Positions 1 to 6,248 of a stretch of DNA of 8,690 nucleotides are shown one piece after another (position 1 is the first letter of the stretch; every line of letters starts with the position of its first letter). Location of the stretch: the NCBI GenBank assembly GCA_031275395.1, contig JAISOU010000069.1, forward strand, positions 1 through 8,690. Direction: 5' to 3'. A program made the translations under genes and the position numbers. Origin of the DNA: Helicobacteraceae bacterium. GTDB lineage: Bacteria > Campylobacterota > Campylobacteria > Campylobacterales > SZUA-545. Under the pieces are notes generated by a model, which was not told where the DNA came from, searched no databases, and saw nothing but the letters and a program-made list of their open reading frames with translations.

Positions 1-126
1 TATTAGCGACAATACTTGCAATGCGGGTTTGTTTGGATTGGCATTGTAGAAATGCGGCTGAGTTTGGGAATGATCGGGATTCCCGCCTTCCTTCGCGATT
101 TACGCGCGGGTACGCGCTATCGCTTC

Positions 127-142
127 GTCGCGGGAATGACGG
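127..142 (+). repeat. 16-base direct repeat, copy 1
   Basis: GTCGCGGGAATGACGG occurs here and again, identically, at 250-265. The spacing is 123 bases. The core GGGAATGACGG is related to the degenerate CCATTCCTGCG at 6080-6090 in the opposite orientation, which suggests a family dispersed in intergenic DNA. Confidence 0.7.
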
Positions 143-249
143 CGTTTGTTGGTTTTGCCTTGTTAAAGATGGTTTATTAAATACATTGGTCTTGGTTTGG
201 ATTTCCGCATTTCTCCGCAATTGGCGTTTCCTTCAGAAGCTACGCTAAA

Positions 250-265
250 GTCGCGGGAATGACGG
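250..265 (+). repeat. 16-base direct repeat, copy 2
   Basis: Exact second copy of the repeat at 127-142. It lies 73 bases past the stop codon of xseA and could form part of the transcript tail of that operon, where GCGGGAAT can pair with the ATTCCCGC arm at 79-86. No clear intrinsic terminator with a T run follows xseA. Confidence 0.7.
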
Positions 266-337
266 TAAATTGTGATTGGCGCTTTTGGGGCGTAATCGTT
301 TGAGATTTATTTAGCGATTTGTCCGTCGCGTATAAGA

Positions 338-1522
338 TCATAACCTCGCGATCTCTTTAGCCTCTGCGATCGCTTTATATTTACCGTCCATAATGGCGAA
401 GCGCTCGCCAATTTTCAGATCGCCCACGCCTATAACGCGATCGCCTACGACGATTTGCGCGGTTTTCGCGGATAATTTCGCGGCGGGATCGAGCGAAATA
501 AGACGAGCGTTTAGGTTTTCCAACTCGCTTGCCTTTTGGCGTAAAACAAATCCGTAAGCGACTTTTATTTGCGCTAGGAATTGGGCGGTTTCGGCGATAC
601 TTCGTTCGATTTTAGCAAGCGGGCTTAGCTGTTTTAACATTGTTTTTAGGTGGTTCAAATAGCCCTTTTGATTATTCAAAAACACGCGAAAACAATCGTC
701 TATTCTCGCGCTTAGATCGTCGATTCGCAAGCGCTCCTCGTTCTGATCGGGCAGGACAATCTCCATCGCGGCGCTAGGCGTGGGCGCGCGTTTATCGGCG
801 ACAAAATCGGCGATCGTAAAGTCAATCTCGTGTCCAATCGCGCTGACGATTGGCGTTGAAGCCTCGTAGATCGCTTTAGCTACGCCCTCGTCGTTAAAGC
901 TCCAAAGATCTTCCATACTGCCGCCGCCTCGCGCAAGAATGATCGCGTCCGCGCCAAGTTTATCGGCGTAGGCGATCGAACGCGCGATCGCGCCGCTTGC
1001 CGCCTCGCCTTGAACGATTGTATTAACGCATATCAATCGGGTTAAAAGCCAACGCTTGTTAGCTATGCGGATCATATCTTGTAACGCCGCGCCGCTCGCG
1101 CTGGTGATTAACGCGATTGTTTTCGGATAGCGCGGCAAGGGTTTTTTGCGACTTTCGTCAAAATATCCGAGTTCGGACAGTTTCTTTTTTAGCTGTTCGT
1201 AAGCGATCGCAAGCGCGCCCGCGCCGTCCGGCTCCACGCTTTGCGCAATTATTTGATAGCGCCCTTGCGGCGGGTAGATCGAAACGCCGCCGACGACGAT
1301 CACTTGCATACCAGTTTCAAGTCGAAACTTTGTTTTAGCGGCGTTTGCGCGAAACAAAACCGCGTCGATCGCCGCGCCGCCGTCTTTTAACAAAAAATAG
1401 CAATGTCCGCTAGAGTGATAGGTTACGCGCCCCGTTTCGCCCTTGACGCAAACGACGCTAAAATTAGCTTCTACTAACGATTTTATCTGTGCGGTTAGCT
1501 CGCTAACGCTTAAGGCGGTCAT
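338..1522 (-). CDS. xseA: Exodeoxyribonuclease VII large subunit
   Basis: XseA is the catalytic subunit of exonuclease VII, which degrades single-stranded DNA to short oligonucleotides in repair and recombination, in complex with several copies of XseB (not in this window). The protein is 394 residues, shorter than the E. coli form of about 456 and closer to Campylobacterota versions. Residues 1-100 look like the N-terminal OB-fold that binds single-stranded DNA. The nuclease core follows: TSASGAALQD (140-149), ARGGGSMEDLWSFNDE (197-212), IGHEID (229-234, holding the conserved His231 and Asp234) and APTPSAA (246-252). The C-terminal third is helical, as expected for the XseB-binding coiled region. 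The ATG overlaps the ubiE stop by four bases (ATGA, 1519-1522), pointing to translational coupling. The same ubiE-xseA order is known in Campylobacter jejuni. Identification is firm. Confidence 0.95.
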   Translation of the reverse strand: MTALSVSELTAQIKSLVEANFSVVCVKGETGRVTYHSSGHCYFLLKDGGAAIDAVLFRANAAKTKFRLETGMQVIVVGGVSIYPPQGRYQIIAQSVEPDGAGALAIAYEQLKKKLSELGYFDESRKKPLPRYPKTIALITSASGAALQDMIRIANKRWLLTRLICVNTIVQGEAASGAIARSIAYADKLGADAIILARGGGSMEDLWSFNDEGVAKAIYEASTPIVSAIGHEIDFTIADFVADKRAPTPSAAMEIVLPDQNEERLRIDDLSARIDDCFRVFLNNQKGYLNHLKTMLKQLSPLAKIERSIAETAQFLAQIKVAYGFVLRQKASELENLNARLISLDPAAKLSAKTAQIVVGDRVIGVGDLKIGERFAIMDGKYKAIAEAKEIARL

Positions 1523-2229
1523 TGTGGTTTTTGCGCGATAAATCGCGTTGAGATTTTGAAAGTTTCATCTTTAATTTGAATAATCTTAAAACCCGCGTTT
1601 TTTAGCTTTTCTTCAAGCTCTTCGGCGCTTAAAAAACTCTCGATTGATTGCGGCAGATATGTATATGCGCGACTGTCTTTTGATATTAACCTTCCGATCG
1701 CGGGTAAGACGCTCCCAAGATAAAACGAAACCAAGCGATCGAAAACGCTCTTTCGCTTATGGCTCATAAACTCCAAAATTAGTAAAACTCCGCCGTTTTT
1801 TAGCAAACGATAGAATTCGCCTATAGCTTTGTCGATTTTAACCACGTTGCGAATACCGTAGCTAATGCTAAGCAGATCGGCGAAATTATCCTCTAATGGA
1901 ATCGCTCCCGCTTCGCTTTTTATAAAAGTCGCGTCTTTGATTTTTGAAGCGGCGATATTAAGCATATTTTGCGACGGATCGACGCCTATAATCTGATCTA
2001 TGGCGACGCCGAACTTTTTAGCCGCTTTGCGCCAACATAAAATCAGATCGCCCGTTCCCGTCGCCGCGTCGATCAGCGCATTTGGAGCGGAGGCAAAAGC
2101 GTTAAGCGCGGCTTCGCAACCCTTTTTGCGCCAGCGACGATCGATTCCAAAACTCAAAATGCGATTTAATCGATCGTAGGTCGGCGAAATATCGTCGAAC
2201 ATCTGAATAATAGCCTGCTGTTTGTCCAT
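1519..2229 (-). CDS. ubiE: Demethylmenaquinone methyltransferase (UbiE/MenG family)
   Basis: This SAM-dependent C-methyltransferase carries out the last ring methylation of menaquinone synthesis, turning demethylmenaquinone into menaquinone. Campylobacterota use menaquinone and generally lack ubiquinone, so the MenG role is the likely one. The protein has 236 residues, a normal length. Family signatures seen: FDDISPTYDRLNRILSFGID near the N terminus (11-30) followed by RRWR; SAM motif I, DAATGTGDL (54-62); the acidic loop GVDPSQNML (82-90); SYGIRNV (123-129); and YTYLPQSIESF (189-199) near the C terminus. The ATG lies two bases after the upstream gene's stop, with AAGG a few bases before it inside that gene's end. 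It overlaps xseA by four bases downstream. Nothing is missing from the core motifs. Confidence 0.95.
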   Translation of the reverse strand: MDKQQAIIQMFDDISPTYDRLNRILSFGIDRRWRKKGCEAALNAFASAPNALIDAATGTGDLILCWRKAAKKFGVAIDQIIGVDPSQNMLNIAASKIKDATFIKSEAGAIPLEDNFADLLSISYGIRNVVKIDKAIGEFYRLLKNGGVLLILEFMSHKRKSVFDRLVSFYLGSVLPAIGRLISKDSRAYTYLPQSIESFLSAEELEEKLKNAGFKIIQIKDETFKISTRFIAQKPQ

Positions 2230-2231
2230 TT

Positions 2232-2684
2232 TTACCTTACTTTTATTACTCGCGTTTTACCAAGCCGAAAGATTTTTGACGGCGGCGATTCAAACAGACC
2301 GCGCCGATCGAGCGCTATTATATCGGCTTTGTCGTTTGCCCACGTTTCGTCAAAACGTTCTTTTGTCCTGTTTGCGCTAGTAGAATACGCCCAATTCAGG
2401 CGCGTAAAAAACGATTGATGATCGCCGAAAACGACGCGGATCGCCTCGCCGTTTTGATAGATAAAGGTCGTTTTTTTTGCGCGTCTAACTTTTGCTTTAT
2501 GCGCATTTGGAACTCTAACAAAACTTTTTAACGTCGCTAGATCCTTGACGGCGCGAATGATCTTTTGATCTTTTTCGCGCCCCTTGATCGCGTTTAATTT
2601 TGCTCTATCTTGACTAAGAAATCCAACCGTTGTGTCCGTTTGCGCTAGATAGATTTTGTAGTCGATTTTTTTGTCGTTTTTCAT
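2232..2684 (-). CDS. Short Sua5/YciO/YrdC/YwlC-family protein
   Basis: The family includes TsaC/YrdC, which makes threonylcarbamoyl-AMP from threonine, bicarbonate and ATP for the t6A modification of ANN-decoding tRNAs. This protein is only 150 residues against roughly 190 for stand-alone YrdC. What supports the family: YLAQTDTTVGFLSQD (12-26) matches the usual start of the fold, where PTDTxYGL is typical; IKGREKDQK (33-41) is the KGR nucleotide-binding motif; STSAN (101-105) is the conserved end-of-site motif. The region between is compact, and the usual Leu/Pro-rich segment before the TVR strand is reduced to TTFIYQNGEAIRVV (72-85). The C terminus is basic. It could be the TsaC of this organism, or a paralogue with another role if a full-length Sua5 exists elsewhere. 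It sits 47 bases after carB and two bases before ubiE, almost certainly co-transcribed. Fold assignment is fairly sure, function is not. Confidence 0.8.
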   Translation of the reverse strand: MKNDKKIDYKIYLAQTDTTVGFLSQDRAKLNAIKGREKDQKIIRAVKDLATLKSFVRVPNAHKAKVRRAKKTTFIYQNGEAIRVVFGDHQSFFTRLNWAYSTSANRTKERFDETWANDKADIIALDRRGLFESPPSKIFRLGKTRVIKVR

Positions 2685-2731
2685 CGTTTTATGCGGTTGC
2701 TCTTAGCGCCGCTCGTTTAACGGCTTTGGCA

Positions 2732-5700
2732 CTAGGCGCTTAAATAATCCTGCAACGCTTTTGAAGATATGGTTTTGCCCTCTCCGATTTGGCGTAAAGC
2801 CTCTAAAGTCGCTCTAGTCGCCGCGATCGTGGTAAAATACGGGATTTTATTGGCTAAAACCGCCTGTCTTAATCGCTTTGCGTCGTCTTTAGCGCGTTTA
2901 TTATCAGAGGTGTTGATCGCCAGATCGACGCTCTTATTCTTAAACAAATCCTCTACGTTTGGTCGCCCTTCGCTAACCTTCAAAACGTTCTCGCAAACCA
3001 CGCCGCCCGCAATTAACGCTTTTGCCGTACCGCTTGTGGCTACGATCGCATAGCCGATTTTCGCAAACTCCGCGGCGAGTTTAACGCCCTGTTCTTTGTC
3101 CGCGTCCGCCAAAGACATAAATAATTTTTTACCGTTTTGCGGTATAGGATTTTGGCAGGCGAGCTGCGATTTTGCAAAGCTAACGCCAAAGTTTTCGCTA
3201 ATACCCATAACTTCGCCCGTCGATTTCATTTCAGGACCTAAAATCAGATCGGCGCCGGGCAATTTATTAAAAGGAAAAACGGACTCTTTAACCGCAACGA
3301 GATTTTTTAATTTTGGCTTCAGCACGCCGTCTTTTTTAACGACGATCTTACCTTTATCATAAACGCTAATCGCGCTTTCCAGCGCTTCGCCCCACATTAC
3401 TCGGGTGGCGATCTTAGCAAGCGGCAAGCCCGTAGCTTTCGATACGAACGGCACGGTGCGCGACGCTCTTGGATTTACCTCGATTAGATATACCTTGCCT
3501 TCGCATATCGCGTATTGGATATTTAACAGCCCTTTTACGTTAAGTTTTAGCGCGATTATTTTTGTTTGCGATTCTATCTCTTTTAGCAAGCTCTCTTTGA
3601 TTGTAACCGTCGGCAAAGAGCAGGCGCTATCTCCGCTGTGAATACCCGCTTCTTCTATATGCTCCAAAATGCCGCCGATATAAACCTGTTTGCCGTCGCT
3701 GATCGCATCTACGTCTAACTCGACGGCTCGATCCAAAAACTTATCGGCTAATAGGGGCGCTTCGCTACTTACGCTTACCGCTTCATCTACGTATAATTTC
3801 AACTCGTTTTCGTCATAAACGATACGCATTCCGCGCCCGCCTAAAACGTAGCTTGGACGCACTAATACCGGATAGCCGATTCGACTTGCGATTTCAAAGA
3901 TCGCCTCCCGCGTCGTCGCCGTTGCGCCGGCGGGTTGCAGTAGTTTATTTTCTTCGACGAACTTGGCGAATTTTTCGCGATCTTCCGCAGCGTCGATCAT
4001 CTTTGCCGACGTACCTACGATATTAGCCCCCATAGCGCTAAGACTTCGCGCTAATTTAAGCGGAGTTTGCCCGCCGAAATGCACGATAATTCCGTCCGGT
4101 TTTTCGCGCTCTATAACGCCGCGTATATGTTCTAGCGTGATCGGCTCAAAATAAAGAACGTCGCTTGTGTCGTAATCGGTGGAGATCGTTTCCGGATTGC
4201 AATTAACCATAATCGTTTCTACGCCCATTTCGGCTAACGCAAAACTAGCGTGAACGCAACAGTAGTCAAACTCTATTCCCTGTCCAATGCGATTTGGCCC
4301 TCCGCCTATGATCATCGCGCGTTTTTTATCGCTCTTTCTTGGCTTGATCGGTTTTGGATAACCCGGCATAATAGAATATAGATACGGAGTGAGCGCTTCA
4401 AACTCCGCCGCGCAAGTATCGACCTCGCGGTATTTAGGCTCTATGCTAAGGCGCTTTCGCGCCAAATAAATATCGTTTTCGTGTAGATCGAGCCCCTCGT
4501 TTTTATTAAGCAGTTTCGCGATCATTTTATCGCTAAATCCCATCGATTTTACTTGCGCCAAAACGCGAGCGTCGCTTAAGAGATTAACGCCGATCGTTTT
4601 TTCTCTTTCTACGATCGATTCAATCTGATATAAAAACCAGCGATCGATTCGGCTAAGCTCGTAAATCTCATCGACGTTAAAGCCCTGCCTGAAAGCCTGC
4701 GCGACAAACAAAATCCGTCTTTCGTTGGGACGGCGCAATTCGCGGATAATCGTTTCTTTATCGCAATCGATGGGATCAAAACCGCACAGATTGGTTTCTA
4801 GCGAGCAAAGCGCCTTTTGGATCGCCTCGCAAAAGGTATTTCCGATCGCCATCGCTTCGCCTACGCTCTTCATCGCGGTCGTCAAAGAGCTATCAACGCC
4901 CGGAAACTTCTCAAAGTTAAAGCGCGGGACTTTGGCGACAATATAGTCGATCGTCGGTTCAAAACTAGCGGGCGTTCCTGTGATGTCGTTTTTGATCTCG
5001 TCTAGCGTATAGCCGATCGCAAGCAAGGTGGCGACTTTGGCGATCGGATAGCCCGTAGCTTTTGACGCGAGCGCGGAAGATCTGCTTACCCGCGGATTCA
5101 TCTCGATAACCGTCATTCTGCCCGTTTTTGGTTCTATCGCAAACTGAACGTTGCTTCCGCCCGTATCCACGCCGATCTCGCGCAGAATCGCAAACGAAGC
5201 GTCGCGCATATTTTGAAACTCCTTGTCGGTAAGCGTCAGCGCGGGCGCGATCGTGATAGAATCGCCCGTATGCACGCCCATCGGATCAAGGTTTTCGATA
5301 GAACAGACGATAATACAGTTATCCCGTTTGTCGCGGATAACCTCCATCTCAAACTCTTTCCAGCCCAATAGCGACTCTTCGATCAGTATCTCGTTGATCG
5401 GGCTAGCGTCCAAACCAAACCGCGCCAATTGGCTGAACTCATCGATATTATACGCCACGCCGCTACCGCCGCCCGCAAGGGTGTAAGAGGCGCGGATAAT
5501 CAGCGGAAAGCCGATCGCCTCCGTAGCCTCGATCGCCTCGTCGATATTGTAGGCGTAACGGCTTCGCGGCAGATCCATTCCGATCTTTTGCATAGCCTCT
5601 TTGAAGGCTTGGCGATCTTCGCCTTTTTTGATCGCGGCGGGCGAAGCTCCTAAAAACTTAACGCCCTCCAACATTCCCTTTTCATACATTTTCATCGCGA

Positions 5701-5992
5701 CGTTAAGCGCGGTCTGCCCGCCCATAGTGGGCAAAATAGCGTCCACGCCCTCTTTTTTGATGATCTCGTAGATAATATCTTCGGCGATAGGCTCGATATA
5801 GGTTCGATCGGCGAATTCGGGATCGGTCATAATCGTCGCGGGATTGCTATTGACAAGGACGACGCGATAACCCTCTTTTTTAAGCGTTTTCGCCGCCTGC
5901 GCGCCAGAGTAGTCAAATTCGCAGGCTTGACCGATCACGATCGGCCCCGATCCTACTAGCAAAATCGTTTTTATATCGGTTCGTTTGGGCAT
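2732..5992 (-). CDS. carB: Carbamoyl-phosphate synthase large subunit
   Basis: CarB makes carbamoyl phosphate from bicarbonate, ammonia and two ATP, the ammonia being delivered by the CarA glutaminase subunit (not in this window). The product feeds pyrimidine and arginine synthesis in the cytoplasm. The 1086 residues are a full-length, single-chain form. The first ATP-grasp half (about 1-400) has [20 protein letters not shown] (11-30), [11 protein letters not shown] (168-178) and [20 protein letters not shown] (296-315). An oligomerisation domain (about 405-550) follows. The second half has [17 protein letters not shown] (561-577), [15 protein letters not shown] (712-726) and [19 protein letters not shown] (837-855). 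The C-terminal MGS-like allosteric domain (about 950-1086) keeps TSGTAKAL (986-993) and a TTIAATRA segment (1054-1061), where UMP-type effectors bind in E. coli. The start is backed by AAGG seven bases upstream. It appears to head the four-gene operon with yrdC-like, ubiE and xseA. No frameshift or missing core motif seen. Confidence 0.97.
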   Translation of the reverse strand: MPKRTDIKTILLVGSGPIVIGQACEFDYSGAQAAKTLKKEGYRVVLVNSNPATIMTDPEFADRTYIEPIAEDIIYEIIKKEGVDAILPTMGGQTALNVAMKMYEKGMLEGVKFLGASPAAIKKGEDRQAFKEAMQKIGMDLPRSRYAYNIDEAIEATEAIGFPLIIRASYTLAGGGSGVAYNIDEFSQLARFGLDASPINEILIEESLLGWKEFEMEVIRDKRDNCIIVCSIENLDPMGVHTGDSITIAPALTLTDKEFQNMRDASFAILREIGVDTGGSNVQFAIEPKTGRMTVIEMNPRVSRSSALASKATGYPIAKVATLLAIGYTLDEIKNDITGTPASFEPTIDYIVAKVPRFNFEKFPGVDSSLTTAMKSVGEAMAIGNTFCEAIQKALCSLETNLCGFDPIDCDKETIIRELRRPNERRILFVAQAFRQGFNVDEIYELSRIDRWFLYQIESIVEREKTIGVNLLSDARVLAQVKSMGFSDKMIAKLLNKNEGLDLHENDIYLARKRLSIEPKYREVDTCAAEFEALTPYLYSIMPGYPKPIKPRKSDKKRAMIIGGGPNRIGQGIEFDYCCVHASFALAEMGVETIMVNCNPETISTDYDTSDVLYFEPITLEHIRGVIEREKPDGIIVHFGGQTPLKLARSLSAMGANIVGTSAKMIDAAEDREKFAKFVEENKLLQPAGATATTREAIFEIASRIGYPVLVRPSYVLGGRGMRIVYDENELKLYVDEAVSVSSEAPLLADKFLDRAVELDVDAISDGKQVYIGGILEHIEEAGIHSGDSACSLPTVTIKESLLKEIESQTKIIALKLNVKGLLNIQYAICEGKVYLIEVNPRASRTVPFVSKATGLPLAKIATRVMWGEALESAISVYDKGKIVVKKDGVLKPKLKNLVAVKESVFPFNKLPGADLILGPEMKSTGEVMGISENFGVSFAKSQLACQNPIPQNGKKLFMSLADADKEQGVKLAAEFAKIGYAIVATSGTAKALIAGGVVCENVLKVSEGRPNVEDLFKNKSVDLAINTSDNKRAKDDAKRLRQAVLANKIPYFTTIAATRATLEALRQIGEGKTISSKALQDYLSA

Positions 5993-5999
5993 AAAGCTA

Positions 6000-6003
6000 C
6001 CTT
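6000..6003 (-). promoter_or_regulatory. Ribosome binding site of carB
   Basis: On the minus strand AAGG lies seven bases before the carB ATG at 5992-5990. This fixes the start, since no other in-frame start near it has a comparable site. Confidence 0.7.
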
Positions 6004-6028
6004 ATTAGAGTGTGAGTAAATTGGCGCA

Positions 6029-6034
6029 ATTTTA
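6029..6034 (-). promoter_or_regulatory. Candidate -10 box for the carB operon
   Basis: Minus-strand TAAAAT, preceded by TTTGGC, lies 36 bases before the carB ATG and would give a leader of roughly 30 bases. No good -35 box is visible, but Campylobacterota sigma-70 promoters often lack one. A rival is TATAAA at 6115-6120 (minus strand), which would give a leader over 100 bases long. Neither can be chosen from sequence alone. Confidence 0.3.
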
Positions 6035-6042
6035 GCCAAACC

Positions 6043-6056
6043 GCGCTCAAGAGCGC
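6043..6056. other. Palindromic hairpin upstream of carB
   Basis: GCGCTCAAGAGCGC is a 14-base palindrome-like stem (GCGCTC/GAGCGC with a two-base centre). On the minus strand it is preceded by AAAAGG and followed by GGTTTGG, a weak terminator look with a T run of only three. It lies just upstream of the nearer candidate carB promoter, so it might end transcripts coming from the receptor gene or act as an operator. It could also be chance in this GC-alternating sequence. Confidence 0.3.
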
Positions 6057-6079
6057 CCTTTTAGCGCCGCCGTACGCCG

Positions 6080-6203
6080 CCATTCCTGCGCAAGCCGGTC
6101 GTTTCGCCGACACTTTTATACAAAAGATGCGATAATTGGGGTTGTTCAGGGCGACGTAGAACGAAGGTGTAAGACGTAACCAGAGGTTTATTAAACGCAT
6201 TGG
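6080..6203. repeat. Degenerate dispersed-repeat remnants between the receptor gene and carB
   Basis: The 256 bases between the two genes (5993-6248) hold no convincing gene. A 67-codon minus-strand frame (5997-6200) lacks any domain and reads like repeat translation. Two segments echo the region at 1-265: CCATTCCTGCG at 6080-6090 resembles the reverse complement of CGCGGGAATGACGG, and GGTTTATTAAACGCATTGG at 6185-6203 matches 171-189 at 17 of 19 positions. Sharing both pieces between two separate gaps suggests a decayed dispersed element. Confidence 0.45.
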
Positions 6204-6206
6204 ATT

Positions 6207-6235
6207 TAAGGCTACGCGATTAGCGCGTAGCCTTA
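6207..6235 (-). terminator. Strong 12-base-pair hairpin after the copper receptor gene
   Basis: TAAGGCTACGCG at 6207-6218 pairs perfectly with CGCGTAGCCTTA at 6224-6235 around a five-base loop. It begins 14 bases past the stop codon of the receptor gene, the normal place for a terminator. The base run after the stem on the minus strand (AATCCAATGC) has no T tract, so it is not a textbook intrinsic terminator. It may stabilise the transcript end, or be part of the dispersed repeat that abuts it. Confidence 0.5.
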
Positions 6236-6248
6236 CAAATCGCCTCTT

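Larger units (their letters stand above)
21..265. repeat. Repeat-rich, inverted-repeat structured intergenic element
   Basis: Positions 1-337 contain no credible gene. A 75-codon open frame on the plus strand (21-248) reads through repeats of the form GGGAATGACGG, gives low-complexity Arg/Gly/Asn/Asp peptide and has no recognisable domain, so I do not call it. Structure seen directly: a 10-base perfect inverted repeat, AGAAATGCGG at 48-57 and CCGCATTTCT at 205-214; a 9-base direct repeat GTTTGGATT at 31-39 and 195-203; a stem ATTCCCGC at 79-86 with GCGGGAAT at 130-137; a small hairpin GGGAAT (66-71) with ATTCCC (79-84). The GGGAAT/ATTCCC style resembles dispersed intergenic repeats known in other bacteria (for example Neisseria dRS3), but that is resemblance only. 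It could be a decayed miniature mobile element or a dispersed repeat. No transposase is present. Confidence 0.5.

Noticed and set aside
21-248. 75-codon plus-strand open frame
   Set aside because: It is made of dispersed-repeat sequence, has no ribosome site or domain, and its Arg/Gly/Asn/Asp pattern is what repeats of GGGAATGACGG give when translated.
5997-6200. 67-codon minus-strand open frame between the receptor gene and carB
   Set aside because: It has no domain, covers repeat remnants, and runs into the carB ribosome site and candidate promoter.
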